Source: CAIKAP01 sp964574605
Lineage (GTDB): Bacteria > Verrucomicrobiota > Verrucomicrobiia > Palsa-1439
Assembly: GCA_964574605.1 (NCBI GenBank)
Contig: CAZNOK010000233.1
Span: 1-7,785 of the forward strand
Reading direction: 5' to 3'
Length of the DNA: 7,785 nucleotides
A program made the position numbers and the translations under genes. Below, piece after piece: positions 1-6,136 of the stretch; position 1 is the stretch's first letter, and each line of letters starts with the position of its first letter. The notes beneath the pieces were generated by a model. It searched no databases and was not told where the DNA came from. It saw only the letters and a program-made list of their open reading frames with translations.

Positions 1-207
1 CCGGAGACGTGGGAGATCCCGGTGAAACTCGAAAAACCGCCACACCAGCCGCACCTCGAAAACTTCTTCGAGGCGATCAAGAAGGGAACACCCTTGAATT
101 GTCCCGCTGAGGTGGCGTATCGTAGTGCCGTCGCGGTCCTCAAAGTCAACGAGGCCGTGGCGCAACAGAAACGACTCGAATTCAAACCAGAGGACTACAA
201 GATCTAA
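1..207 (+). CDS. Gfo/Idh/MocA family oxidoreductase, C-terminal end (partial, 5' truncated by window)
   Basis: The reading frame is open from base 1 and ends at TAA 205-207, so only the last 68 residues are present. They start with PETWEI and include PHLENFFEAIKKGTPLNCPA and VLKVNEAVA. These line up with the end of the complete oxidoreductase at 2485-3897 (PETWEV, PHLENFFDAIRKGTPLNCPA, VLKVNEAVA), which identifies the family. Members are NAD(P)-dependent sugar or polyol dehydrogenases with an N-terminal Rossmann fold and a C-terminal alpha/beta domain; this piece is the end of the C-terminal domain. No catalytic residues are in view. The stretch of about 12 residues just after PETWE differs most from the paralog. 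The discoidin gene begins one base after the stop codon, so the two are almost certainly co-transcribed. The family call rests on the paralog in this window. Confidence 0.88.
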   Translation, partial: PETWEIPVKLEKPPHQPHLENFFEAIKKGTPLNCPAEVAYRSAVAVLKVNEAVAQQKRLEFKPEDYKI

Positions 208-208
208 C

Positions 209-877
209 ATGAAAAACATGCACTACATCACAGGACTGTTCGTCGCGGCGCTGTTGTTCACCAACTGCACCCGCGCCGAGGAAAAGAAGGTGGAACTGAA
301 ACTGGAATTGCCGAAGCCGATGTTCGTCGGCACGCCGATGCCGGTCAAGCTCCCCAACATGGAAGCCCCCAACACGCCGATGCCCAAGATCATGGTGCCC
401 GAAGGCACCACGAATCTCGCCAAGGGCAAGAAAGTCACCTCCAGTGATTCCGCGCCCGTCATCGGCGAGTTGGAGATGATCACCAACGGCGACAAGGAAG
501 CCACCGACGGCAGCTACACCGAACTCGGGCCTGGCCTCCAGTGGGTGCAGGTTGACCTCGGCGCCAAGGCCACCATCTACGCGGTCGCGATGTGGCATTA
601 CCACGCCCAGGCGCGCGCCTATCACGACGTCGTCGTGCAGGTGTCCGACGACCCCGATTTCGTGACCGGCGTGAAGACGGTCTATAACAACGACCACGAC
701 AACTCCGCCGGCATGGGCATCGGCAACGACAAGGCCTACATCGAAGTCAACACCGGCCGTCTCATTGACACGAAGGGCGTCGTGGGCCGCTACGTGCGTC
801 TTTACAGCAAGGGCAACACCTCCAACGAAATGAACCACTACATCGAAATCGAGGTGTTCGGCAAACCAGCCAAGTAA
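209..877 (+). CDS. Secreted F5/8 type C (discoidin) domain protein, copy 1
   Basis: This is a 222-aa protein. Residues 1-23 form a signal peptide (MK start, hydrophobic core at 7-17), probably cut by signal peptidase I after TRA-23. Cys20 follows Asn19, a poor lipobox, so a lipoprotein is less likely. Residues 24-68 are a Lys/Pro-rich linker. Residues 69-218 look like one discoidin, galactose-binding-like beta-sandwich, with WVQVDLG at 112-118, an aromatic and His-rich stretch MWHYHAQARAYHD at 128-140, and GRYVRLY at 203-209. Such domains usually bind glycans or other surface ligands and have no catalytic role; the ligand here is unknown. The frame extends upstream to an ATG at 125, but ATG 209 is chosen because it gives the signal peptide and avoids an 83-base overlap with the oxidoreductase gene. 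A near-identical paralog lies at 3900-4553 in the same position behind a matching oxidoreductase. Confidence 0.87.
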   Translation: MKNMHYITGLFVAALLFTNCTRAEEKKVELKLELPKPMFVGTPMPVKLPNMEAPNTPMPKIMVPEGTTNLAKGKKVTSSDSAPVIGELEMITNGDKEATDGSYTELGPGLQWVQVDLGAKATIYAVAMWHYHAQARAYHDVVVQVSDDPDFVTGVKTVYNNDHDNSAGMGIGNDKAYIEVNTGRLIDTKGVVGRYVRLYSKGNTSNEMNHYIEIEVFGKPAK

Positions 878-887
878 TCGGATTGCG

Positions 888-955
888 GGACAGGCGACTC
901 GCCTGTCCGTTGTTTCCACACCCGGAGTGGGACAGGCGAGCGCGCCTGTCCCACT
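888..955. repeat. Double palindromic (REPIN-like) repeat between genes
   Basis: Two hairpins share the arm GGACAGGCG. The first is 888-908 (10-base arms around a single C, or a 9-bp stem with an ACT loop). The second is 926-955, a perfect 13-bp stem (AGTGGGACAGGCG with its complement) around an AGCG loop. The two units are joined by 17 bases. This is the architecture of a REPIN: two REP units in opposite orientation, a non-autonomous element moved by a RAYT (Y1 transposase). No RAYT gene is in the window, so the mechanism is inferred. The second hairpin is followed by TTGTTT and could also terminate transcription from the discoidin gene. The next start codon lies only 7 bases beyond it. Confidence 0.75.
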
Positions 956-961
956 TTGTTT

Positions 962-2434
962 ATGAAGCATCCATGGCTCGTCATCCTGCTCGCGGTCGGA
1001 GTCGCGCTCGCGTTGCGACTCCCGCACCTCGAACGCCGGCCCCTGCACACCGACGAAGCCGTCCACGCCGTCCGCCTCGGCGAGATGCTCGAACAAGGCA
1101 CCTACGAATACGACCCGCACGACTATCACGGGCCGACGATGTATTACGCGACCGTGCCCCTCGCGTCGCTGCGCGGTGAAAACACACTCTGGCAATTGAC
1201 CACAACGACGATGCGCTTCGTGCCACTGCTGTTCGGGGTCGGCCTGATCCTCCTGCTCTTCGCCGCCGGCGACGCGCTTGACCGCACCGAGTCTGCGTGG
1301 GCGGCGTTGTTCACCGCCGTCTCGCCGTTCATGGTTTATTTCAGCCGCTACTACATCATGGAGATGCTGTTCGTTTTCTTCACGTTCGCACTGTTGCTCG
1401 CGGTCTGGCGCTACTGGCGGACTGGCAAACTCATGTGGGCCGCGCTCGCCGGTGTTTGCATGGGCCTGATGCACGCCACAAAGGAAACCTGCGTCATCAC
1501 ATGGTTCAGTCTCGCCGTTGCATTGATAGTTGCACAGGCGGGACGCCTGTGTGGGGAGCAAGTCCGCAGGCGGGACGCCTGTGCAACTGCCCTCGCCGTT
1601 GCCGTCGCCATCGCTGTCTCCGTCATCTGTTTCTCCGTCTTCTTCACCGACTGGCGCGGCGTGCCTCAAAGTGTGCTGACCTACCTGAACTACGCCAAGC
1701 GCGGACAAGGCAGCGGCCACGAGCATTCGTGGTACTACTACCTCGAATTGTTCGCATGGCACCGCACCGGCAAGCTCCTCTGGACCGAACTCGCCATCGT
1801 CCTGCTCGCCGTCGTCGGCGTCGTCCGCGCGTTTCGCGAACGTCACGGCTTCGGCAAGCTCCTCGCCGTCTATGCCGGCGTTATGCTTGTCGTGTATTCG
1901 GTGATTCCGTACAAGACACCGTGGTCAATGCTCTCGTTGATCCACGCCCTGATTCTGCTCGCCGGCATCGGCGCAGCGGGCTTGGTCAAATGGGTACCGT
2001 GGGCCGCGTGGCCGTTGGCGCTCGCCGCCGCCGGACATCTTGCTTTCCAGAGCGTCCGCGGCAACTCCGCCCGCTTCGAGTGCGACGAACGCAACCCGTG
2101 CGTCTATTCGCACACCAGCCGCGACGCCATCCGTCTCAGCGACCGCCTCCACCAGATTGCCGCCGTCAGTCCCGACGGCAAGAAGATGGTCGTGAAATTC
2201 ATGTCGAAGGAATACTGGCCGTTGCCGTGGTATCTCCGCGACCTGCCGAACGTCGGCTACTGGGACAAACCCGCTAATCCAGCTGGCGCTTCAATCATCA
2301 TCTCATCACCAGAATTCAACCTCGACTTCGGTGACGGCTGGCAGACGGAGCTTTTCGGCCTGCGCCCCGGCGTCCTGCTCCAAGTCCACATCCGCCGCGA
2401 CCTCTGGCAGAAGTTCATTGAGACACGGAAATAG
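962..2434 (+). CDS. TIGR03663 (Agl23-like) family multi-span membrane protein, probable GT-C type glycosyltransferase
   Basis: This is a 490-aa polytopic membrane protein with about ten hydrophobic segments (e.g. 4-20, 83-103, 128-148, 157-173, and several between 275 and 370) and a soluble C-terminal part. Near the N-terminus it has HTDEAVHA (Asp31-Glu32) and YHGPTMYY (His56-Gly57-Pro58). An invariant DE dipeptide and HGP tripeptide are the described signature of TIGR03663, a family with N-terminal similarity to dolichyl-phosphate-mannose-protein mannosyltransferases. By analogy it would transfer a sugar from a polyprenyl-phosphate donor on the outer face of the inner membrane; donor and acceptor are unknown. 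ATG 962 is preferred over the in-frame TTG 956. No Shine-Dalgarno is visible because the repeat hairpin ends 7 bases upstream. Residues 189-209 are encoded by a palindromic repeat carried in frame. The gene sits between the two oxidoreductase-discoidin pairs and ends 50 bases before the second. Confidence 0.78.
   Translation: MKHPWLVILLAVGVALALRLPHLERRPLHTDEAVHAVRLGEMLEQGTYEYDPHDYHGPTMYYATVPLASLRGENTLWQLTTTTMRFVPLLFGVGLILLLFAAGDALDRTESAWAALFTAVSPFMVYFSRYYIMEMLFVFFTFALLLAVWRYWRTGKLMWAALAGVCMGLMHATKETCVITWFSLAVALIVAQAGRLCGEQVRRRDACATALAVAVAIAVSVICFSVFFTDWRGVPQSVLTYLNYAKRGQGSGHEHSWYYYLELFAWHRTGKLLWTELAIVLLAVVGVVRAFRERHGFGKLLAVYAGVMLVVYSVIPYKTPWSMLSLIHALILLAGIGAAGLVKWVPWAAWPLALAAAGHLAFQSVRGNSARFECDERNPCVYSHTSRDAIRLSDRLHQIAAVSPDGKKMVVKFMSKEYWPLPWYLRDLPNVGYWDKPANPAGASIIISSPEFNLDFGDGWQTELFGLRPGVLLQVHIRRDLWQKFIETRK
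1528..1588. repeat. In-frame double palindromic repeat inside the TIGR03663-type gene
   Basis: The 61-base segment is bounded by perfect 13-base inverted arms (AGTTGCACAGGCG at 1528-1540, its complement at 1576-1588). It contains two smaller hairpins with the same GCAGGCG-GGA-CGCCTG core. The unit-spacer-inverted-unit plan matches the repeat at 888-955. It adds about 20 codons without breaking the frame, encoding a Cys/Arg/Gln-rich stretch (QAGRLCGEQVRRRDACA) between hydrophobic residues LAVALIVA and LAVAVAIAV. The 11-base word CTCGCCGTTGC occurs on both sides (1511-1521 and 1592-1602), 81 bases apart. It may be a duplicated target or a coincidence of Leu-Ala-Val codons. Confidence 0.75.
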
Positions 2435-2471
2435 CTGAATGTTCCGCTGTCTCGTGGCGTCTCTCTCAAGC

Positions 2472-2477
2472 GGAGGG
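2472..2477 (+). promoter_or_regulatory. Ribosome binding site for the complete Gfo/Idh/MocA gene
   Basis: GGAGGG lies 7 bases before ATG 2485. It is one of the stronger Shine-Dalgarno matches in the window and fixes the start that yields an intact Tat signal peptide. It falls in the 50-base gap after the membrane glycosyltransferase gene. I see no convincing promoter in that gap. Confidence 0.7.
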
Positions 2478-2484
2478 ACCTGCC

Positions 2485-3897
2485 ATGAAGCAAGGACTCA
2501 CACGCCGTCAGTTCGTCACCGCCGGGGCAGCGGCCAGCGCTTGGCTGGCTTTCTCACACAACGCTCTGGCTGAAGCAAGCGTCGCTACGAAACCTCATCC
2601 CGACGACCTGAACATCGCGCTCATCGGTTGCGGTAGACAGGGTCGCGACATACTCATGAACGCCTGCCTGAAAATGAACAGGCTTCATGCACGAGGAAGG
2701 CTGCCGGGGGTGCGGTTTCGTGCCGTGTGCGACATCTGGCCGTATGCTCAACGATACGTGTCGCGTTCCCTCGGCAAGTTCGGTCATGAAGTCAACGTGT
2801 ACGCCGACTACCGGGAATTGCTCGACAAGGAGAAGACCCTCCACGCTGTCATTGTGGCGACGCCCGATTGGATGCACGCGCCGATCACCTGCGCGGCACT
2901 CGAAGCGGGCAAACATGTGTATTGCGAGAAGCTGATGTCGAACACCATCGAGGGCGCACGACAGATGGTGCTGGCCCAGCGCAAGACCGGTAAGCTTCTT
3001 CAGATCGGTCACCAGCGCCGGAGTAACCCGCGGTATTTGCACATGAAATACAAGCTGCTGGACGAGAATCACCTTCTCGGCTGCATCACGCACGCGAGCG
3101 CCCAATGGCACCGCGGCAAGGCCATGAGTAAGGACATCGGCTGCGCCAAGATCTACGAAATGGACGATGCCACGCTCCGGAAGTTCGGCTACGAAAACAT
3201 GCAGCAATTATTGAACTGGCGCTGGTACAAGAAATATGGCGGTGGCCCGATTTGTGATCTTGGCGCGCACCAGATTGACGTTTTTAACTGGTTCTTCAAT
3301 GCGATGCCATCTTCCGTCATCGCCGCCGGTGGCGTGGACTACTACAAGAACCACGATTGGTACGACAACGTCATCGCCGTATACGAGTACCACACACCCG
3401 AAGGCACCTCCCGCGCGACGTACGACGTGCTGACCACCACCAGTTCGATGGGGTACTTGGAGAAGTTCATGGGGATCGAAGGCTCGCTGGTCGTTTCCGA
3501 ATCGCCACGTTGGAACCAGGCGTTTCGCGAGATAGGCATCGAGCCCGACACCGCTCCCCGATGGATTCAACTCGGGGAGAAAGGGATCATCAAGCGCGTG
3601 GAAGAAGTCGCTGTCGCCAAGACGGAACAGCGGAAATGTCTGGACGACGATCCAGATGACAAGTCCGTGGACGTGTACGTGTCGCCGCCACCGGAAACAT
3701 GGGAGGTCATCGCCGACCAATACAAGACCATTCACCTGCCGCACTTGGAGAACTTCTTCGACGCCATCCGCAAAGGAACCCCGTTGAATTGTCCGGCCGA
3801 GGTTGCCTATCGGACTGCGGTCACCGTCCTCAAGGTGAACGAAGCCGTTGCGGCACGAAAAGAAATCGTATTTAAGCCCGAGGACTTCGAGGTCTGA
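2485..3897 (+). CDS. Tat-exported Gfo/Idh/MocA family oxidoreductase
   Basis: This is a 470-aa, complete protein. Residues 1-29 form a twin-arginine signal peptide (TRRQFV at 6-11, hydrophobic stretch at 12-23, cleavage expected after ALA-29), so the enzyme should fold with its cofactor in the cytoplasm and act outside the inner membrane. The Rossmann nucleotide-binding loop is IGCGRQG at 47-53. The family's EKP motif appears as Glu148-Lys149-Leu150, keeping the lysine but losing the proline. GGGPICDLGAHQID at 252-265 supplies the conserved Asp258, His262 and Asp265. Family members oxidise or reduce sugars, polyols or their derivatives with NAD(P); exported ones usually hold the cofactor tightly. 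The substrate cannot be deduced. The C-terminal 68 residues match those at the start of the window. It leads a tight operon: the discoidin gene begins 2 bases after its TGA. Confidence 0.92.
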   Translation: MKQGLTRRQFVTAGAAASAWLAFSHNALAEASVATKPHPDDLNIALIGCGRQGRDILMNACLKMNRLHARGRLPGVRFRAVCDIWPYAQRYVSRSLGKFGHEVNVYADYRELLDKEKTLHAVIVATPDWMHAPITCAALEAGKHVYCEKLMSNTIEGARQMVLAQRKTGKLLQIGHQRRSNPRYLHMKYKLLDENHLLGCITHASAQWHRGKAMSKDIGCAKIYEMDDATLRKFGYENMQQLLNWRWYKKYGGGPICDLGAHQIDVFNWFFNAMPSSVIAAGGVDYYKNHDWYDNVIAVYEYHTPEGTSRATYDVLTTTSSMGYLEKFMGIEGSLVVSESPRWNQAFREIGIEPDTAPRWIQLGEKGIIKRVEEVAVAKTEQRKCLDDDPDDKSVDVYVSPPPETWEVIADQYKTIHLPHLENFFDAIRKGTPLNCPAEVAYRTAVTVLKVNEAVAARKEIVFKPEDFEV

Positions 3898-3899
3898 CT

Positions 3900-4553
3900 A
3901 TGAAAATCGTTATCGTCACCATGCTGGCTGTCGCAGCGTTTGCTGCCGAACCAAAGAAGGTGGAACTGAAATTGGATTTGCCGAAGCCGATGTTTGTCGG
4001 CACGCAGTTTCCGATAAAGATCCCTAACATGGAAGCGATTAACACACCGGCGCCGAAAATTATGGTGCCCGAAGGAACCACAAACGTCGCCAAGGGCAAG
4101 AAAGTCACCTCTAGCGATTCCGCACCGGTCATCGGCGAGTTGGAGATGATCACCAATGGCGACAAAGAGGCCACCGACGGTTCCTATACCGAACTCGGGC
4201 CGAGCCTCCAGTGGGTGCAAGTTGACCTCGGCGCCAAACACACCATCTATGCCGTCGCCTTTTGGCATTACCACGCCCAAGAACGGGCCTATCACGACGT
4301 GATCGTCCAGATCGCCAACGATGCGGATTTCATCGCCGACGTGAAGACGATCTACAACAATGATCACGACAACTCCGCTGGCATGGGAATCGGCAACGAC
4401 AAGGCTTACATCGAAAGCAAGAATGGACGGATCATTGACGCCAAGGGTATTGTTGGGCGATATGTTCGCCTCTACAGTAAAGGAAACACCGCCAACGAAA
4501 TGAATCACTACATCGAAGTCGAAGTGTACGGCACGCCAGAGACAAAGAAATGA
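3900..4553 (+). CDS. Secreted F5/8 type C (discoidin) domain protein, copy 2
   Basis: This is a 217-aa protein with a short signal peptide (hydrophobic 3-16, cleavage near AFA-A or FAA-E at 15-17). A Lys/Pro-rich linker follows, then one discoidin domain at about 64-213 with WVQVDLG, FWHYHAQERAYHD and GRYVRLY. From KKVEL onward it differs from copy 1 (209-877) at roughly 30 of 195 residues, mostly Val/Ile/Leu swaps; the signal peptides are unrelated. At DNA level copy 2 uses more A/T at synonymous positions. GAGG at 3889-3892 gives a good ribosome binding site 7 bases before ATG, inside the oxidoreductase's last codons. Its stop overlaps the next start as ATGA (4550-4553), indicating translational coupling. 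The likely role is to bind a glycan or surface ligand and work alongside the exported oxidoreductase; the partnership is inferred from the repeated gene pairing. Confidence 0.88.
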   Translation: MKIVIVTMLAVAAFAAEPKKVELKLDLPKPMFVGTQFPIKIPNMEAINTPAPKIMVPEGTTNVAKGKKVTSSDSAPVIGELEMITNGDKEATDGSYTELGPSLQWVQVDLGAKHTIYAVAFWHYHAQERAYHDVIVQIANDADFIADVKTIYNNDHDNSAGMGIGNDKAYIESKNGRIIDAKGIVGRYVRLYSKGNTANEMNHYIEVEVYGTPETKK

Positions 4554-5401
4554 TCCACCGTTTCACACACGGAGCGATGGCGACACAGTTCGCGTTTCGG
4601 GTTGAACACGATGACGAACGCTATGCCGGACAACTCTGTCAGGAAGCATTCCACCAGATTGACCGGCTCGAAACCGAGTTGAGCCGGTTCGATCCCTCGA
4701 CCGACATTGCCGGCATCGGCCAACTCAAGCCGGGCGAGACGATGGTGCTGACGCTCGATGCGTTCGAGTGCCTGAAGATGGCGCAGTTCGTCGCCGCCGA
4801 CACCAACGGCGCGTTCGACGTGACCATCGGCCCCGTGTTCGCCGTGTGGCGCGAGTCCAAAGACCCACCGACAGCGGAAGCTCTCGCCGCCGCGCGCGAG
4901 CGGACTGGCTGGCAGTTGTTGATGATGGATGAGGGATCGCATCTCGTCGGCGTCCGGAAGGCGGGCGTACAGGTTGACCTCGGCGGCATCGGCAAAGGCT
5001 ACGCGCTCGATTGTGCCGCGGAAATTTTTGAGGAATGGGGCATCACACGCGCGTTGCTCAGCGCCGAGAGCACCGTGCTCGCGCTCGACCCGCCGGAAGG
5101 CGAGAACGGCTGGACGGTCAATGCCGACCAACCGGTAGTGTTGCGCCAGCGCGCCCTCAGTGGTTCCGGCAGTGCCGTGCAGGGCGAGCACATCTTTGAC
5201 CCGCGCACGGGGCAACCCGTCCGTGACCGCGAGCAGGTCTGGGCGTTTGCGCCGAGCGCCGCATGGGCCGATGCGTTGTCCACGGCGTTCTTTGTGATGA
5301 GCGAGGCGGAGATTGAAGATTACTGTGGTCAACACGTCGAAGTTTCGGGTATTATTGAAGGAAGCGAGAACCGCTATTTTAACCTAGGAGAAAGAACGTG
5401 A
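4550..5401 (+). CDS. apbE: ApbE family FAD:protein FMN transferase
   Basis: This is a 283-aa protein of near-typical length for ApbE without its signal peptide. Visible motifs in order are HGAMATQFAF (7-16), RLETELSRFDPSTDI, NGAFDVTIGPVFAVW, VDLGGIGKGYALD (142-154), HIFDPRTGQPV (214-224) and WADALSTAFF (239-248). Asp241 and Thr245 in the last are at the positions that bind Mg2+ in ApbE structures. ApbE moves FMN from FAD onto a Ser/Thr of a target protein, usually an exported electron carrier. The usual Gly-rich N-x-GGD-type segment is replaced here by SAEST near 167-171, a divergence that may affect FAD binding. No signal peptide or lipobox is visible, so it may act in the cytoplasm or be exported in another way. 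No obvious FMN-acceptor protein lies in the window. It overlaps both neighbours (ATGA and GTGA), so it is part of the operon. Confidence 0.92.
   Translation: MIHRFTHGAMATQFAFRVEHDDERYAGQLCQEAFHQIDRLETELSRFDPSTDIAGIGQLKPGETMVLTLDAFECLKMAQFVAADTNGAFDVTIGPVFAVWRESKDPPTAEALAAARERTGWQLLMMDEGSHLVGVRKAGVQVDLGGIGKGYALDCAAEIFEEWGITRALLSAESTVLALDPPEGENGWTVNADQPVVLRQRALSGSGSAVQGEHIFDPRTGQPVRDREQVWAFAPSAAWADALSTAFFVMSEAEIEDYCGQHVEVSGIIEGSENRYFNLGERT
5386..5390 (+). promoter_or_regulatory. Ribosome binding site deciding the GTG start of the YceI gene
   Basis: AGGAG lies 7 bases before GTG 5398, inside the last codons of the ApbE gene. It supports the GTG as the true start: no in-frame ATG follows until well inside the YceI domain, and starting there would lose the membrane anchor. 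Confidence 0.72.
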
Positions 5402-6075
5402 AGAAGAAGATACTAATTGCCGTAGCAGCATTGATCGTGGTGGCCGGAGGAATTTGGGGAGTCTACACTTACAAGGAAATCGAAAAGGGTAAGAAGGAAC
5501 GGGCCCTCACAGATCGCGCAGAACTCGTGACCACGCCTGTCACCCCAACACCGGCTCCCACTGGCTCAGTGCGCACCTTCAAGCTCGGCGACAAGAGTCT
5601 CATCAAGTGGACCGGCTACAAGAAAGTCGGCCAACACTCTGGCTCGTTCCTCCTCTTCGAGGGCGTCGGCAAAATGTCCGGCGAGAACCTCGAAAAGGCC
5701 ACGATTGACCTCAGTATTGAAACCGACTCCTGCACCGTACTCGACGATCCGACTGGAGTCCTTGAGAAGGTGATGAAGAAGGACAGCTTCTTCCACTGCG
5801 AGAAATTCCCGATCTCCACCTTCAAGAGCGTCAAGATCACCAAGGCCGACGGCCCGAACAAGTATGCCGTGACCGGCAGTCTGACATTGCGGGACGTGAC
5901 CCAGACGATTCGGTTCCCCGCCACGATCACTGTCGAAGGCGACACCGTGAAACTCGACGCCAACTTCTTGGTGAACCGGAAATGGTGGAAGATCATCTGG
6001 CAAGCGGCCGGAGACAGCTTCCTCTATGACGACGCGCGCCTTGAGTTGAAGGCCGAAGCCAAAGAGACGAAGTAA
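5398..6075 (+). CDS. Membrane-anchored YceI-domain protein
   Basis: This is a 225-aa protein with a GTG start overlapping the ApbE stop as GTGA. Residues 4-22 form an uncut-looking N-terminal membrane anchor after MKKK. A Thr/Pro linker follows (45-56), then a YceI-type lipocalin-like beta-barrel from about 58 to 222. Family landmarks are KWTGYKKVGQHSG (70-82), KKDSFFHCEKFPISTFKS in the middle, and VTGSLTLRDVTQTI (158-171). YceI domains enclose a long isoprenoid or amphiphilic lipid, and some are linked to quinone or cytochrome b561 chemistry or to stress response. Here the domain would sit on the outer face of the inner membrane. Its place behind ApbE and an exported oxidoreductase hints at a redox or lipid-carrier role in the envelope, which is inference. 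It appears to be the last gene of the overlapping operon; 61 bases separate it from the xylanase gene. Confidence 0.9.
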   Translation: MKKKILIAVAALIVVAGGIWGVYTYKEIEKGKKERALTDRAELVTTPVTPTPAPTGSVRTFKLGDKSLIKWTGYKKVGQHSGSFLLFEGVGKMSGENLEKATIDLSIETDSCTVLDDPTGVLEKVMKKDSFFHCEKFPISTFKSVKITKADGPNKYAVTGSLTLRDVTQTIRFPATITVEGDTVKLDANFLVNRKWWKIIWQAAGDSFLYDDARLELKAEAKETK

Positions 6076-6136
6076 ACCGAGCCGGAACAAGCCGAGCGCA
6101 ACGAGACGCCGAGGGTCAGGGGCGGCAAACCGGAAC

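Noticed and set aside
125..208. Upstream ATG that would lengthen discoidin copy 1 by 28 residues
   Set aside because: The extension is Ser/Arg/Asn-rich, overlaps the oxidoreductase C-terminus and would bury the signal peptide. The paralog starts right after its oxidoreductase stop, matching ATG 209.
257..270. Possible lipoprotein attachment at Cys20 of discoidin copy 1
   Set aside because: The residue before Cys is Asn, which does not fit the lipobox, and the paralog has no Cys there. Signal peptidase I cleavage after TRA is more likely.
956..961. TTG start two codons before ATG 962 in the membrane glycosyltransferase gene
   Set aside because: ATG is the better start, the added residues carry no information, and the TTG is almost on the repeat hairpin.
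888..1588. The repeated CAGGCG...CGCCTG units as a possible CRISPR array
   Set aside because: The units are short self-complementary hairpins in inverted pairs, not evenly spaced direct repeats with unique spacers, and no cas gene is present.
182..1846. A 554-codon open frame on the minus strand spanning two plus-strand genes and the repeat between them
   Set aside because: It is antisense to two well-supported genes, is rich in His, Val, Asp and Gly as expected from the complement of GC-rich codons, and a similar antisense frame appears opposite the paralog at 3807-4508. It has no recognisable domain.
1297..2277. A 326-codon plus-strand frame inside the membrane glycosyltransferase gene
   Set aside because: It is Arg/Pro/Cys-rich with no hydrophobic or domain pattern, while the other frame has clear membrane segments and family motifs.
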